From Vitellaria paradoxa (Eukaryota; Streptophyta; Magnoliopsida; Ericales; Sapotaceae): a stretch of DNA of 64,000 nucleotides. The position numbers and the translations under genes were made by a program. This document shows, piece after piece, positions 1 to 11,797 of the stretch (position 1 is its first letter; every line of letters starts with the position of its first letter). The stretch lies in contig CM034243.1 in NCBI GenBank assembly GCA_019916065.1, forward strand, positions 2,976,001 through 3,040,000. Reading direction: 5' to 3'. The notes under the pieces were generated by a model, which was not told the origin of the DNA, searched no databases, and saw only the letters and a program-made list of their open reading frames with translations.

Positions 1-1020
1 CTAGAGGACTTCGGAATGAACCCCTATTAAGACTAATGCTTACATGCAGTGGACTTAGCTAAAAAATAATAATAATAAATAAATAAATAAATGCTTACAT
101 GCAGTGGATGCATGCTGCGTATAGGGTATACCACTGATGCAAGTTATATGGGGGGAATTACATTATTAAGATTTGACAAAAACAAATAGACTACCCTTGT
201 TGTTTTCAGAATTACACTTGCTATTTATAGTTTTTTAAAATTACACTTGCTATTTTCATCCGCAGTTGGGAAGATTAACATATAGATGAACTTAGAAAAT
301 CTTAAATAAGAACTTTCTACTATTTGATTATAAAAAAAAAAAAATCAAAGATTTCACTGTTAAACTGCACTGAACAATCTTGCCGCCATTAAATCAACAC
401 CGAGATACACTGAAAGTGATCTACATAGATCCGATTATTTTAGAATTCTCAAACATGTCTCAATTAAATGTATACATGGTCAATTGCATAATTAGAATAC
501 ATTTCATTGTAAATCTCAAATATTATGATATGCAAACTTTAAACAATGATTAGGTACTCTGAAAGTTCAGATAAATGATCAAATAGTCAAAATAACTTAG
601 AATTGTCAAAAAAAAAAAAACACTTATATATCTAAATCCTAGTTATCAATTAGGTATGAGAAGATACCGACTGAAAGAATCAAACTAAATTAAGAGAAAA
701 TTAAAAATATAATCTAAAAAGAAGAGATACTAAATGTTTTTTTTTAAACTACGAGAATAATTTTTATATTTTCATTAAACCTCGAAGATAATTAAATTAA
801 TGTAATTTACCAATATATAAATACAAAGTACTATATATAGTGAAAGAACATTTGATATATAGTCAGCCACGGTTAATGTTGCTACCTGCAGGATTTGGAG
901 TAGAAGTTTCATTAATTTGCCAACTCTTTCAAGTGTGTCCAGGAAGAACTTATCTGGAATCCATTATTTTCAAGCAACAATTTAATTTTAAAATTTTTTA
1001 GCTAATTTTGAAATAATTAT

Positions 1021-1171
1021 GGATGCATTTGGAATGACAGGAAGTGAGAAAAAATAAGATAATTTGTGGATTCGTAATTCGTACGATAAGATAAAAAGTG
1101 AATAATTTCTAAAAATTTTTAGAGATTTTTAAAATTTTTCAATAATTTTTAGTAAAAAAAACGCACTCTAT
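1021..1171. mobile_element. MITE-like element, family B copy 1
   Basis: It begins GGATGCATTTGGAATGACAG and ends in AAAAAACGCACTC. Inside are the family's shared words GTGAGAAAAAATAAGAT, TTCGTAATTCGTACGATAAG and AAAAAGTGAATAA. Related copies occur at 12091-12231 (inverted), 20250-20442 (more diverged), 31271-31428 and 53099-53242. The ends are loosely inverted-complementary (GCATTTGGA near the start, a GCGTTT-type sequence read inward from the other end). No coding capacity. I infer a short non-autonomous DNA transposon. Confidence 0.5.
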
Positions 1172-1214
1172 ATAACCTTTATAATAAGCTCATATGTTAG
1201 TGAGTTCACTCATT

Positions 1215-1420
1215 GTGTATAACAGTAAAAAAAAAAAAATTGTATAACTTGCATGAGTTAGGCAACCTACACATATATATATATATATATATATATATTA
1301 TGCAAATTGACCCTAGTGTATAACAGTAAGTAAAAAAAAAAAAAGAAGTATAACTTGCATGAGTACTTAGGCAACCTACATATATATATATATATATATA
1401 TTGTGCAATTTGACCCTAGA
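1215..1420. repeat. Tandem duplication of a ~105-base unit containing (AT)n
   Basis: Unit 1 (about 1215-1313) and unit 2 (about 1316-1420) both read: GTGTATAACAGTAA, poly-A, GTATAACTTGCATGAGT, GGCAACCTACA, (AT)n, then TGCAAATTGACCCTAG or TGCAATTTGACCCTAG. The poly-A and (AT)n parts differ in length between the copies, which fits slippage after a duplication. Confidence 0.8.
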
Positions 1421-2518
1421 AAGGACACCGCCAATGCCTCAAGTGTATACTTAGGCATTCTAGCCCCACCAATTAAATATACCTAACTAAGATGATGTTC
1501 TACCAATTTTGGTACTGGATGAAACAACCTTAATGGAAATCCTTCTTGACTTGTTGGGCACCCTTTGATTTTTGAGGGCATATAATTAATTAGTTATATA
1601 GACAAAAAGGAAGCGAAGAAAAACAAGATATACAGTAGAACCTTATTGCCACTTCTGTCCCCCTGAAAGTATCAACAAGGTGTGGAATTACATAATTACC
1701 CATGTATTGGGGAGGCAACAAGGGAAGACAGGATCATCAGAAAAAAATGTATATCTTGCTAGCTGGAATTTGTGTGATGGGTGAAGGGCTGCAATGGTAT
1801 TAGCTAGCAAGGTAGTTTTGGGACATAAAGGGGGGGGGGGGTTGTCAAGGATATATTGGAGTTTTACACCTTTTATTGAACGCAGTTCCTTAATTGCCTA
1901 CCAATTTCAGCATATCTATCATGGTCATTACTAACTTTGATGAGATTTCTGCCTTTGTTACATGGTAGTTAAGCCCAAAATATGAAAATTAATAAACCCT
2001 AGGATTTGGAATAAGAGGTGGGTACACAAGGGTAGGTATCAACTCAATTGTCCCATGGTTTTAGTCACCATAAGGAGAAAGGTGTGTCAAACACTATTAA
2101 TTAATTGATTCTAGAACTTGATAGATTATATACGGTAGTTAGTAACTCTATCAATTAATAAGCAAAAATATTAAAGGTACATAAGATTGGGGTTCTAAGA
2201 TAATCTTCAGTCAAACCCCTACTAATTTCAAGCCAATTCTATTTTTTTTTTCTTTTCCAATTAAAAAACCCAAAAAAATAAAATAAAATGTAAGCATGAT
2301 ATTGGCCACAAAGTCAATGGTGCAATAATAATAACTAACGTACCTTTAGAATTTTCTTGGCTAGTTTGAATGGATAATATATACATGCATGTATTTGGGT
2401 AAGGCAGCCATCAATTAAATTAGTTTCAATTTTAGATTTTTTATTTTTTATTTATTTTTAGAATAGAGGGTGTTCCCCAATCATGAAAAATTGGACTGGA
2501 AAAATGGCCAAAAATTAA

Positions 2519-2842
2519 GGTGGCATTTGGTTTATTTTTGTATTTTTTATTTTGTATTTATGTTTTATGTGTTAAAAATCTTAAAACAAAGAAATAAAAA
2601 ATGCTTTATTCTCCTTGTTTTGAGTTAAAAACTCTTAAAATGACTTTTTATCATTTTTTATTTTATGTATAAACTCATTTTCAGTTTTTGAAAACAAAAT
2701 TTGAAAGCACAAGTAACCAAATGAATTTTGAACTGTTTTCCTTATTTTCAAAAGCACAAAATGAAAAATGAGCTCAATACAAAAAACAAAAAATAAAATC
2801 AGAAAATAAAAAATAAAAAATAGAAAAATAAACCAAATGACC
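2519..2842. mobile_element. MITE-like element with terminal inverted repeats, family A copy 1
   Basis: The left end GGTGGCATTTGGTTTATTTTT is inverted at the right end as AAAAATAAACCAAATGACCC. The interior is AT-rich and non-coding (GTGTTAAAAATCTTAAAAC, AAAGCACAAGTAACCAAATG). A clear relative lies at 28613-28941. The TIR sequence and about 325-base size suit a hAT-type MITE, but a target-site duplication is not unambiguous. Confidence 0.7.
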
Positions 2843-3288
2843 CATAATATAGTTAATATAAACTATATGAGCATGGCACCACTTTATTAGTTAAAAAGCA
2901 AAATAAAATAAAATTAGTTAGCAAATTAGTTTGATTATAGATACAAATTAGTAATAAATTTCAAGTGAAAAGGTGGTAGTGAGAATAAATGGTAGCAAAT
3001 TAATTAGTTTGATTTTTGGTAAGTTTTAGCCCCTATTATAACTATTAGAATGTCTTACTTGTGTCATTGTTGCTATAAGCATGATAGAAATTAAACTATG
3101 CTAAGGTTTGTTAAGGGCCTTGCTTCAATAAGCCCCAAAATTAGGAGATTGAAACATCTCACCTAATTGTGGGTTCGCTTCAACTCAATTCTTGCCTAAA
3201 ACTTTGTATGAATGAGTGATTTGGTTAGAGTAAACAAAATGAAACATGAAATCTTACTAAATTCTTATTTAACTAAGTTGAAAATTAT

Positions 3289-3331
3289 TATATACATATA
3301 TATATACATACATATATATATATATATATAA
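3289..3331. repeat. (AT)n/(ATAC) microsatellite
   Basis: Alternating TA/CATA units form a compound dinucleotide repeat in the spacer upstream of SAP18. Confidence 0.9.
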
Positions 3332-3402
3332 AGGTCATTTCTTCATAACTTAATTTTCTAATTTAATTTTTTTTTCATTTCTCAAATTCTATGACTTTTT
3401 CT

Positions 3403-3532
3403 TCCACTTCTCGTAGTAATAGCACTTTTAAATCTTACTTCATTAGTAGTAACATGTTATTTTTCTCCTACTTCTCGTAGTGATAGCATTTTTGAATCTT
3501 ACTTCATTAGTAGTAATGTGTTATTTTTTTAA
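3403..3532. repeat. Tandem duplication of a ~66-base unit
   Basis: Two adjacent copies share TCCTACTTCTCGTAGT (or TCCACTTCTCGTAGT), ATAGCA.TTTT.AATCTTACTT and CATTAGTAGTAA.GTGTTAT. They differ at only a few positions, so the duplication looks fairly recent. Non-coding. Confidence 0.8.
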
Positions 3533-3869
3533 AAATTAGTAAATATGACTCAATATGAATAATTGACAGTGGGTGAGAACTCTTATAGTAATGTCCAAGA
3601 GAATTGATATGACTAGTTGCCCAATTGTACCCTTAATTGAGAGGGGGGGAATGAAAAAAAAAAAAAAGAAAGGGAGAAGAAGAAGAAGAAGAACTAAAAG
3701 AAGAAAATATTTCTTTTCTTTTCTTTGAATAGGGTCGTTCTAAAATCCAAACACAACCTCAACATATTGTGAGACGTGAATAATTGAAGTATTTTCTATC
3801 AATTCTAATAAAATTTGCCCTAGCAACAGGATTATTGGACCCCACTTTTTCTCCAAGACGACGTCAAAT

Positions 3870-4061
3870 GGTAGGTATGATGGGCCGTTAGGCAAGTGGA
3901 AGTCCATTTATATGAAGTGCTCCACATGGGACAATAAGAGCCGAGCTGGGTGATTCTTGATTGGGTCTCGGGCCCATTAGTCCATCAGCTCATTGTTGTT
4001 GGGCTTTAGCCCATATAATTTATTTCCGTTGAGCCCAATGGGAAGGTCCATATTTGAAGGG
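3870..4061 (+). promoter_or_regulatory. SAP18 proximal promoter with TGGGCC/T (site II-like) motifs
   Basis: Several GGGCC/GGGCT or complementary GCCC motifs cluster just upstream of the SAP18 start: near 3880 (ATGGGCCG), 3970 (CGGGCCCA), 3998-4010 (TTGGGCTTTAGCCCAT) and 4033 (AGCCCAAT). Such site II motifs are common in plant housekeeping promoters, which suits a general chromatin/splicing factor. A TATA-like CATATAATTTAT lies at about 4010-4022, only about 45 bases before the ATG, so either the 5' UTR is very short or the promoter works without it. Assignment is by position and motif only. Confidence 0.5.
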
Positions 4062-7000
4062 ATGGCGCAGCCGGTTCTGGGAAGGAGGGGGATGGCAGGA
4101 GTAGGAGAAGCGCAGAGGAGACCGGGGAGGTCGCCGCCGGGGAGGGGTGGGCCGTCGGCACCTCCTCCGCCGCCTAAGGCCGCCCCTCGATTCGAACCCG
4201 TCGTTGATCGTGAGAAGGTCCGCATTCCTTTTTCTCTTTATAAATGTGTACTAGTGTGTGTGTGTGTTTGTATATGTACTTGTTTTGGCTTTCTTGGGTT
4301 TAAAAAGAACACGACTTCCTTTGTTCTTTGTGGGTTCTCTATTGTTTTGTTCAAGTTCTTTGATCTTAGGATTTTCTTCTTTTTGCTTTGTAATGTGGTT
4401 GCCAGATCATTGTTTCATGAAATACACATATTAATATTATCAAAGCAATATTTACATTTTTCTATTTTCAGCTCCTAATTGTTAATTCATATATGACGTT
4501 TATCATAGTCCTCACAAATAAGGGGGAAGGGGGGGGGGAGATCTTTATTTTATTATTATTATTTTTTTTTGGTTTGGGGGGGGGGGGGAATGAGAGAGAG
4601 CTATTGTCACTTTGAAAGCCAACACAATCATAAACAAATGATAATCAACAAAGATATACCTAGTAATTGATGGCTTCTTCTCCCATATTATGTCTCCTCT
4701 TACATCCGTTCCACAAATGGGAAGTAAATAAAAAGGGAAAAGGAGCTTTTCAGGCGCATTTACAAATTACAACTTTGCCTATGAGTGATATGATTTGGTG
4801 CTAAAATTAATGCTCTTGTTGGTGGAGTTTCCTTCTAATTGAGGCATCTAAGATTTCTACCACTCCTCATTGGTGCCCACTTATTGGTGGCTGTGTAAGG
4901 GACTTGGTGAGAGATGAATCACTGCTGACATTCATTATCACGGACAGAAGGAGAAGTGAGCTGAAGGCACTATACGAGGGATGAATGCAAAAAGTGATGC
5001 CATCCAGTATTTGGCCCAGTTTTTATTTTGGTTACAGCCAATATCTCACGAGGGTTAAATAGTTCATTGTCCAGTTACTAGGTTAATAAATATATCATTC
5101 TGAAGGAGGATTTGATTTCACTTCTAGTGCAAATTTTATGTTCGATAGTAGTCTTATGTATTTCTAAAAGAGTGAAAAGATACAATGCTACTTTCTTTTT
5201 GTATATTTGAAAAGAAGCAAGAAATTTATTAACTTGGAAGCTAGAGGGACATGGGGGACAGAAGGGCATGGTATCATGCAGAGGAAACGAGATGAAAAAT
5301 CTACACATTTGCAAATCCAGATGCCTTACCCAATGGAAGAATAAAAGTTAAGATTTTTGAACTGAGTACTTGACTGCATCCATAATTAGAACTATTAGGA
5401 AATTTTGTGATACCAATTTGTTGGGGTCTCTAAAAGTCATGCAAGCATGTCTCACCTCCTGCCTGCAGTGCACACCCAACCAACCAAAATAAATAGCTTT
5501 GTAAGAAATAGGGTTTCTTGTTTGATCTTCGGCATGGCATGCAATGTTGATATTTTTGGAATTTTTCCTTTATGAGAATTTATTAAGATTGTTTTCAGAT
5601 TGAATTATTGTATGAATATAACATAATGTCTATTTAATTCCATTGATATGCAGACTTGTCCTTTATTGCATCGAGTTTTCACAAAGGTATGTATACATTC
5701 TCAAATGTGGAATGTTTTCTTTTGCAATATTAGGGGAAGGTGATTGAGATGACTCTAACCTGTGATCTGGACGGGGGTACCTTTTCTACTTGAGCGATCC
5801 CTCATCTCTTACATCTGCTTATAATTGTGTTGGTTATGCATCTTAATTTTTTCTTTCTAAAGCAAAAGATTTATCAGGGCAGGCATGATTAGTTCATTGT
5901 GTGGGTTGTGAAAGGGGTGCTTGGCTTGCAACGTTAGGAGGCTATGGGTTTGGTTTTGAGAAAAAAAATACAAATTTGTGGTTTGCCTTGCAGCCACTTT
6001 GCTGGCAATTGCGTAATAGCTTTTTCTCTAGTAAGTTTTCTTTCTACTTGAATTTGAAATGTTGTCTACCACAGTTTGGCTGAGTTGGTACGTGGGTGAA
6101 AATTATTTCCTAGGTAAATGCTACAACCAGGGGAAGAGAATATGAAACGACTTTAGGCATTACCCTCTCGTTAATATAAAATTTTGATAGAGCATGGGTC
6201 CTAGTTTATCCTCCTCCCATTGGGTTTGCTTTCTTGTTCTATATTCATTCACCACTGTTTTCAATACTAAAGGCATTCAACAATATTATGAGGTGGTGCT
6301 TAAGAAGAAGCTAGATTCTTAATAATTTTGTTGAAAAATATTGAATCCGTTGTTATTATTGTATTTTTTTCTCATATGCTTCCTTTTTTGCATATAGTAG
6401 TATCATCTCTCCCCCCCCCTCTCTCTCTCTCTCTCTCTCGCACATGTGCACGCACACCCTTGCTCAAACACAGTTCCTTCTCTGCCCATGTTAGTATGTT
6501 AGTTTCCTTTCTGCTCATGTCTCATGACGGTGAAGGCAAAAATTAAAATTATGGAAATAACTAAAAACTGAAAGGAAAATCTCATATGCCTTGAATTTTC
6601 TACAGATTGGAGGTCATCATACTGATGCAGACTTTGCTGTGCGAGGTAAGAAGCCAAAAGATGAGGTCCAAATTTATACATGGAAGGATGCTACTCTCCA
6701 TGAGTTAACTGATCTGGTATGTTGAAACAATATGCCATATTCCTTTGCACTTTTCCTTTCTTTTTCCCTTCTCTTTGCATGTGCATGTGCATGCACATGC
6801 ATATGGCGGTGTTAAGGAAATGAATTTCAAGTTTTTTTGCGCCACTAACACCAGTAATCTATAAAACTTTCATGTGGATATGGTCGACATTGATAGATCT
6901 CTGTTTGAAACTCCTCATTCTATTAGCATATGGGACAAAGAGGTGGAGCGAAGCATAGTCGTGATGTGTTGCCATCTCTAGTTATGCAATATGAACTGGG

Positions 7001-9037
7001 TTTACTTTTTTACTGGTTGGATGTTGGGCTGATAAAATATTTCATATGATCATCTAACACCCAGTAATGGCATTGGGATTTCTCCATTTTTTTGCAACGC
7101 ATGTTACCTTTAGTGAATGGTGAAATGAGATTGGCCATCAGACCATGTAATATACGCGGATAATCTCATGGTGGGGTCCTTCAATAACCACATATAGAAT
7201 TTCAGGAATTATGAGCTCTTCTTAAGTCACAATAATTGAGCTAGGTGTTTGAGTTATAAAGGATGTAATTCTAGATGATTCCATATAAATTGATGGTATA
7301 GCGAAAAAAGTTGTATAGAAGGCAAATAAACCGAACATTGTTGGTTTTAAGTGAGGAGAAATAGGATAAAGGTGGCTACTATCCAGATTGTATGTCGCAA
7401 TTAGCGGTGTGTCTGGGTAATAGAAGTTAGCAAGTAATGATCAATTTCCATTTGCAATTCAGTGTTATATTTAGACAGTGCTAAGGTAGTTTTTAACTAT
7501 ATTTTGATATGGATAGCTAGTACTGATAATGTGAGGCTTTCCCCAAAGCAGCTACCCAAAATCATTAATTACACAAACCAGTCAGTCAAAATTTTTTTCC
7601 CCTAACCTCGTCACCGCCTGAAGTGTCTTTAGGAATATAGCCTATTAAACATGAAGTCATCCTTCAATGTTGGTTTTCCTATAACAGGTATCAGAATGAG
7701 GGTGCTGAATCACTTACTCAGATATGCTTAAAATTTTATTCCCACAAGAAGGTAATGAGTTAAAAATAGAAGCTACAGAAGGATCCTAATAAACCCATTT
7801 TGACATGTCCCTTTATAGTCCACCCATTGTTTTATTTAACCATTTCTTCATATTCATATGCGTATTCCTTATCTTCTCCTTTCTTTCTTTTCTTGTGTCT
7901 TTTTTCTTTTTTTTTTTTTAATGTATTTTGCTTATATTTAAACACAACATATAATCGCATCAGCTATGCCTCTTTACCAGGTTAAAGAGGCAGCGCCAGA
8001 GGCAAGAAGAAGAGATGCAGTACTGTCCTTTGCATTTGTATATCCTGATAAACACGGGCATTTTGTGGTTAAGGAGGTGTCTCTCAGTCTTTCTAAAATT
8101 TGATAAAATGCTGCTTGATGATTGGTCATAAGTTCATTATAGTCTTGTAGTTCATTCAGGGTATCTTCCTATTCGATCCCTCTGAATTCCATATTGTCAG
8201 AATCACATTTTTCTGGATTGCTGTTTCTAGCATTTGATGATTTAATCAATATTCAATTGTTGTTTGTGGGGATGTGGGGGGTTTCATCAGCCATATGGGC
8301 ATCCATGTGATGTCCCCATTGCTTTTTTTTTTTGGGGGGGGGGGGGGTGGTTAAAGAAATGGGTTTTGTGTTGAATTATGTTAAATTTTGTGAAGTCTCT
8401 CAGAAACTGTCTCTGCACATTAGTCAATGATGAGTAGAAACCATAGCCAAGGTGATGTGAGTGGTAAAAAATTCTCATAGACAGAGATGCATGGATAATA
8501 TGTGCGTATGCATGGTGTCATAAGTTGATCTGGATTGCAACTATGTTTGAACATTCTGGAGGGCCGTAAATTCATATGACAATAAAAAAGGGTGGGGGGA
8601 TCCCTTGCACAAGGGTTAGATAAATACGGCCTTCCCTTTGTAAGCAAAGAGACTGATTCTAGGGTTTGAACTTTGAAATGACCATTTTGGTTTGTGCTGG
8701 TTGAGGTTTCATGTTGAAATTCAAAATTCACTCTTAGGCATTTATAATAATCTTGTGAGTTCTCATGCTCCATTGGTAAATGCGCAAAAGACACCAGAAT
8801 GAAGTTCTGATTGTTGAAGTTTCCGTCGTCTCATGAAGGTGGGGCGAAGTAATTCTTATCCTAAAGGGAGACGACCCGACGGTGGCAGCAAGGGATTGGC
8901 TGAACTTAGCTTCCAGGTACACAACAATATCCCCTTGTTGCCTGCATACATCATTCTCTTTCTCTCTTGAATATGTTACTAACTAGGAACAGACATATTT
9001 GCAGATTGGAGATTATTTGGACGTGGCAATCCTATAG
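4062..9037 (+). CDS. SAP18: SAP18-like histone deacetylase complex subunit / ASAP complex protein
   Basis: Six exons join in frame: 4062-4217, 5654-5686, 6606-6716, 7981-8076, 8839-8916 and 9005-9037 (stop TAG), giving 168 aa. Every junction is GT-AG and every intron is phase 0. The conserved SAP18 fold runs from VDREKTCPLLHRVF (about residues 48-61) through GGHHTDADFAVRGK and DEVQIYTWKDATLHELTDLV to LSFAFVYPDK and the C-terminal IGDYLDVAIL, which closely matches Arabidopsis SAP18 as I recall it. The N-terminal 45 residues are rich in Arg, Gly and Pro (PSAPPPPPK) and look disordered. In the family, SAP18 is a ubiquitin-fold protein that joins Acinus and RNPS1 in the ASAP complex at exon junctions and links Sin3/HDAC co-repressors to transcription factors. 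It acts in the nucleus. Met4062 is chosen because the frame upstream lacks conservation; Met at residue 11 is an alternative. Confidence 0.95.
6408..6440. repeat. (CT)n microsatellite in SAP18 intron 2
   Basis: A C-rich run followed by about ten CT units lies in the intron between exons 2 and 3. It reads through in one frame as a Ser/Leu-rich ORF that is an artefact. Confidence 0.9.
8560..8790 (-). mobile_element. Possible tRNA-derived SINE in SAP18 intron 4
   Basis: Read on the - strand there is a box-B-like AGTTCAAACCC at about 8660-8672. It is followed by a CTTTGCTTACAAAGGGAAGGC segment, CCCTTGTGCAAGGG and a short T/A-rich tail. This layout resembles plant SINE bodies. Box A and target-site duplications are not certain, so the call is tentative. 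Confidence 0.35.
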
Positions 9038-9937
9038 GGAAGTTGTCTCTATTATATGTATTTATTGTTCTGATTTGGTTGCTAATGAATAGTGAGATTT
9101 GCAAATCTCCTGCAGCTTATGTCAATTTAATAGAACTAATACCCGCCAAAGTTCGGATAAATCAGGGTTGTCTGAAATTGCTTAGTATTTGCTTATGTGC
9201 CAGAAGCTCCAATCATGTTACATGTGCTTCTCTTGCTGGTCCTGCAATGATCTTATTATGGGAAAAATCTAAAGCTTTCTGTCTGCGGCCTTCTCTCTTC
9301 TTCTCCAAAATGTGAAAAGATTTTAAATTTTGGGTTTGCATTGCTTACTCGTAACTTGGTGGGAGAATCACAGTATTGGGGGTGGCTCGAACTAGAGTTG
9401 ATCATGGCGGCCTAGGATCCGATCACCCGGCCTTATAAATTGCCCATGACATTGGACAAATGTTTTAGACTCAAAAGTTTTTTTTTTTTTTTTTTATTTT
9501 TGGGGGGGGGGGTTAAGCCTGGGTTTATGTTTACTTGTCCTAGCCTGACCCGTTTCAATAAATAATTAATATTTTTTATTATTTTTATTTTGTATATAAT
9601 GCTGGTATAAATATATTATCAATTGGGCTTTTAAACGAGTTTTGTATTTATTTTAGAGCTGAGCTGAGGTGGAGTGTATATTTTTAATATCGATGCATGA
9701 TCTCGGTCCAAGTCCGAATTTTTTTTTTGGTAATTGTCCAAGTCCGAATTTGATTACCTCTATCTTAATCATAGGTACTCGTAGTTAGATAAATAGATTA
9801 ATCAGTGATTATCTTAATTACAAAGAATTTAAAAAAAAAAAACTGAAATATAGAGCTATTTGTTATTTTCAAATGACATCTTATAAATTATATATATGCA
9901 CACCAAATTAATGTTGGATTGGACCCATATACATTCT

Positions 9938-9939
<2 letters not shown>

Positions 9940-9976
<37 letters not shown>
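9940..9976. repeat. (AT)n microsatellite
   Basis: About 18 uninterrupted TA units. Translated, this gives a Tyr/Ile-rich artefact ORF on the - strand. Confidence 0.95.
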
Positions 9977-9977
<1 letters not shown>

Positions 9978-10579
9978 CTAGATTTGAAAGCAAATTTGTG
10001 TCAAAAAGATTGGGTGTCCAGGCAACATATCTAAGCCTAATAGTACATAACATTCGTTTTGTTTCTTTTATTGAAAACATGCTGATACAGCCAAGGGACC
10101 TACATAGGGCGATTGTTGGCCCCATTAATCTAAAAAATTAAGTTGAAACTTTGTCATTCTTAGTTTAATTTATTTAAAAATTTCACTTTTTTTTAATTAT
10201 TTTTATAATTTTGCTTCTTTTACTTTTATTTACTAGTTTTTTTTTTATTTTTTGTCCTTGCTTACCTGAAAATTGTAATTTTTTCTCACTAGTTATAAAT
10301 GTTAGATTCGCTGCTGCTATGGCTATAGTTTAAGAAGTCACATGTCCAAGCATTCTAATAATTGGTTGATCAAAGGATCTTGCCTGAGGAATTATTTTGG
10401 TAACTAAATTGGTTCTATTTGGATGATCGATGAACAATCAAATTTCACTTTTATGTTTATTGGGAAAGTTTCACCTTTGGTCCAGATTATATATATATAT
10501 ATATATATGAGTAGTTCAATTTGCCGCTTCACACTAACTTTTGCCTTGGAACCTAACTATTAAGCACTTTTTATTACTA

Positions 10580-10788
10580 GAGCTGGAAATGAGCCGAATT
10601 GAGTCAAGTTTTAAGTTGTTCGAGCTCGGCTTAAGTTTTCTAAACTCAAGTTTGAGCTTGATTCAAGCTTTTATATAGGGTCGAGCTTAGCTTAATAAAA
10701 AAAAATGTGAGTTCGAGCTCAGTTCGCGAATAGTTCAAATTAAACCAAAATGATGTCGTTTTAATTTAAAATATAATAAAAATATTAT

Positions 10789-10825
<37 letters not shown>

Positions 10826-10995
10826 TTATCGATTTTGCTTGTGATTTTTCAAGCCAAATTTTTTTAGACTCAAACGCGAATTCAAATCTAAACGAGGTAT
10901 AAATTAAGTTTGATTCGAGCTCGTTTTAGTCACAAATCGAACTTGAGCCAAATTCAAATAGTTCGCGAATAATTTGATTCTTTTCACTCCTACTT
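10580..10995. mobile_element. GAGCTCG-rich MITE-like element, family C copy 1
   Basis: It starts with AATTGAGTCAAGTTTTAAG and TTCGAGCTCGGCTTAAG. It carries AAACCAAAATGATGTCGTTTT, an internal (AT)n tract (10794-10822) and CTCAAACGCGAATTCAAATC. It closes with GAGCTCGTTTTAGTCACAAATCG and TTCGCGAATAATTTGATTC. The same order of blocks, including the central (AT)n, occurs at 28150-28580. The two ends share inverted GAACTCGAG-like words. Non-coding. Confidence 0.6.
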
Positions 10996-11094
10996 ATTAC
11001 TAATTAAGTATTCTTTCCTCAACTCCTTGCATGGCTGGCTCTTGATTTGGCTATGGTAAAGATTTTCGTAAAATCAAATGTGTTCAAATAGGTG

Positions 11095-11420
11095 TCGATT
11101 AGGGATGAGTTCGAGTTAAATAGAATTGGGTTACTCGAACTATTTATATAAAACTTGAGCTTTTGCATATGTTTGATTTTAGTTCGATAAATAAAAAAAA
11201 TAAAGCCTGAGGTCAATTCATAAAAAATTTTTTGATTAGAAAAACGATGTAATTTTAATCTAAAATATTATAAATAATTATATAAAAATAAAGACTATAT
11301 AAAGAATGTACATTATTTTATAAAATTAGCTTTCAAAACTTTTCAATTTAATTTTTTTAAATTTAAAATTGAACTAAATTTTAAATAAATCAAAAATCGA
11401 TAATCGGGTTTGGTCCCCCG
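11095..11420. mobile_element. Diverged relative of the family C MITE
   Basis: The order GATGAGTTCGAGTTAAATAG, TATATAAAACTTGAGCTTT, AAACGATGTAATTTTAATCTAAAATATT mirrors the family C elements at 10580 and 28150. The copy is more decayed and lacks the internal (AT)n block. Confidence 0.4.
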
Positions 11421-11757
11421 TGTTGATTGTCGTAGTTGGCTGCAGACCTCAATGCCTGTTGAGCTTAGGGTTGACAGTGATTCTCCCACAACAGTATAAA
11501 AAGATAGGACAGAGAGAGAGATTCCCTTGCACTAAGATGACCGGCGGAAGAGGGGAGGGGGCAAATTAATTAGCTAGAAAAAGCATGGTACCTTTATCAT
11601 TGGATTGGTTAATTACCAAGAAAAAAAAAAAAACCTCTATCATTGGTTCCACATTTCTGGCCTCGTTGAATGTACAATTGCTTGGCATTTACATGATAAA
11701 GTATAGAAATAGAAAATAAATTTATTCAGCTTGATGTGGTTGTATTGTTCTTATCTC

Positions 11758-11760
11758 TAT

Positions 11761-11797
<37 letters not shown>
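11758..11797. repeat. (AT)n microsatellite
   Basis: ATACATACAT followed by about 14 AT units. Confidence 0.9.

Larger units (their letters stand above)
1..3869. other. AT-rich intergenic region upstream of SAP18
   Basis: No coding exon is recognisable here. The stretch holds poly-A/T runs, (AT)n microsatellites, two tandem duplications (1215-1420 and 3403-3532), two MITE-like elements (1021-1171 and 2519-2842) and a G13 run near 1830. An 18-base word is repeated at about 37-54 and 91-108, flanking an ATAA-rich stretch. All short ORFs here are low complexity. Confidence 0.7.

Noticed and set aside
4188..4202. GATTCGAACCC resembling a tRNA T-arm or SINE box B
   Set aside because: It lies inside SAP18 exon 1 and encodes RFEP of the conserved protein; there is no tRNA cloverleaf around it.
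3977..4225. 82-aa Gly/Pro-rich ORF on the - strand
   Set aside because: It is the antisense of SAP18 exon 1, with no homology and composition driven by the GC-rich exon.
9043..9315. 90-aa ORF just after SAP18
   Set aside because: It overlaps the SAP18 3' flank, has no recognisable domain and no codon pattern unlike random open frame.
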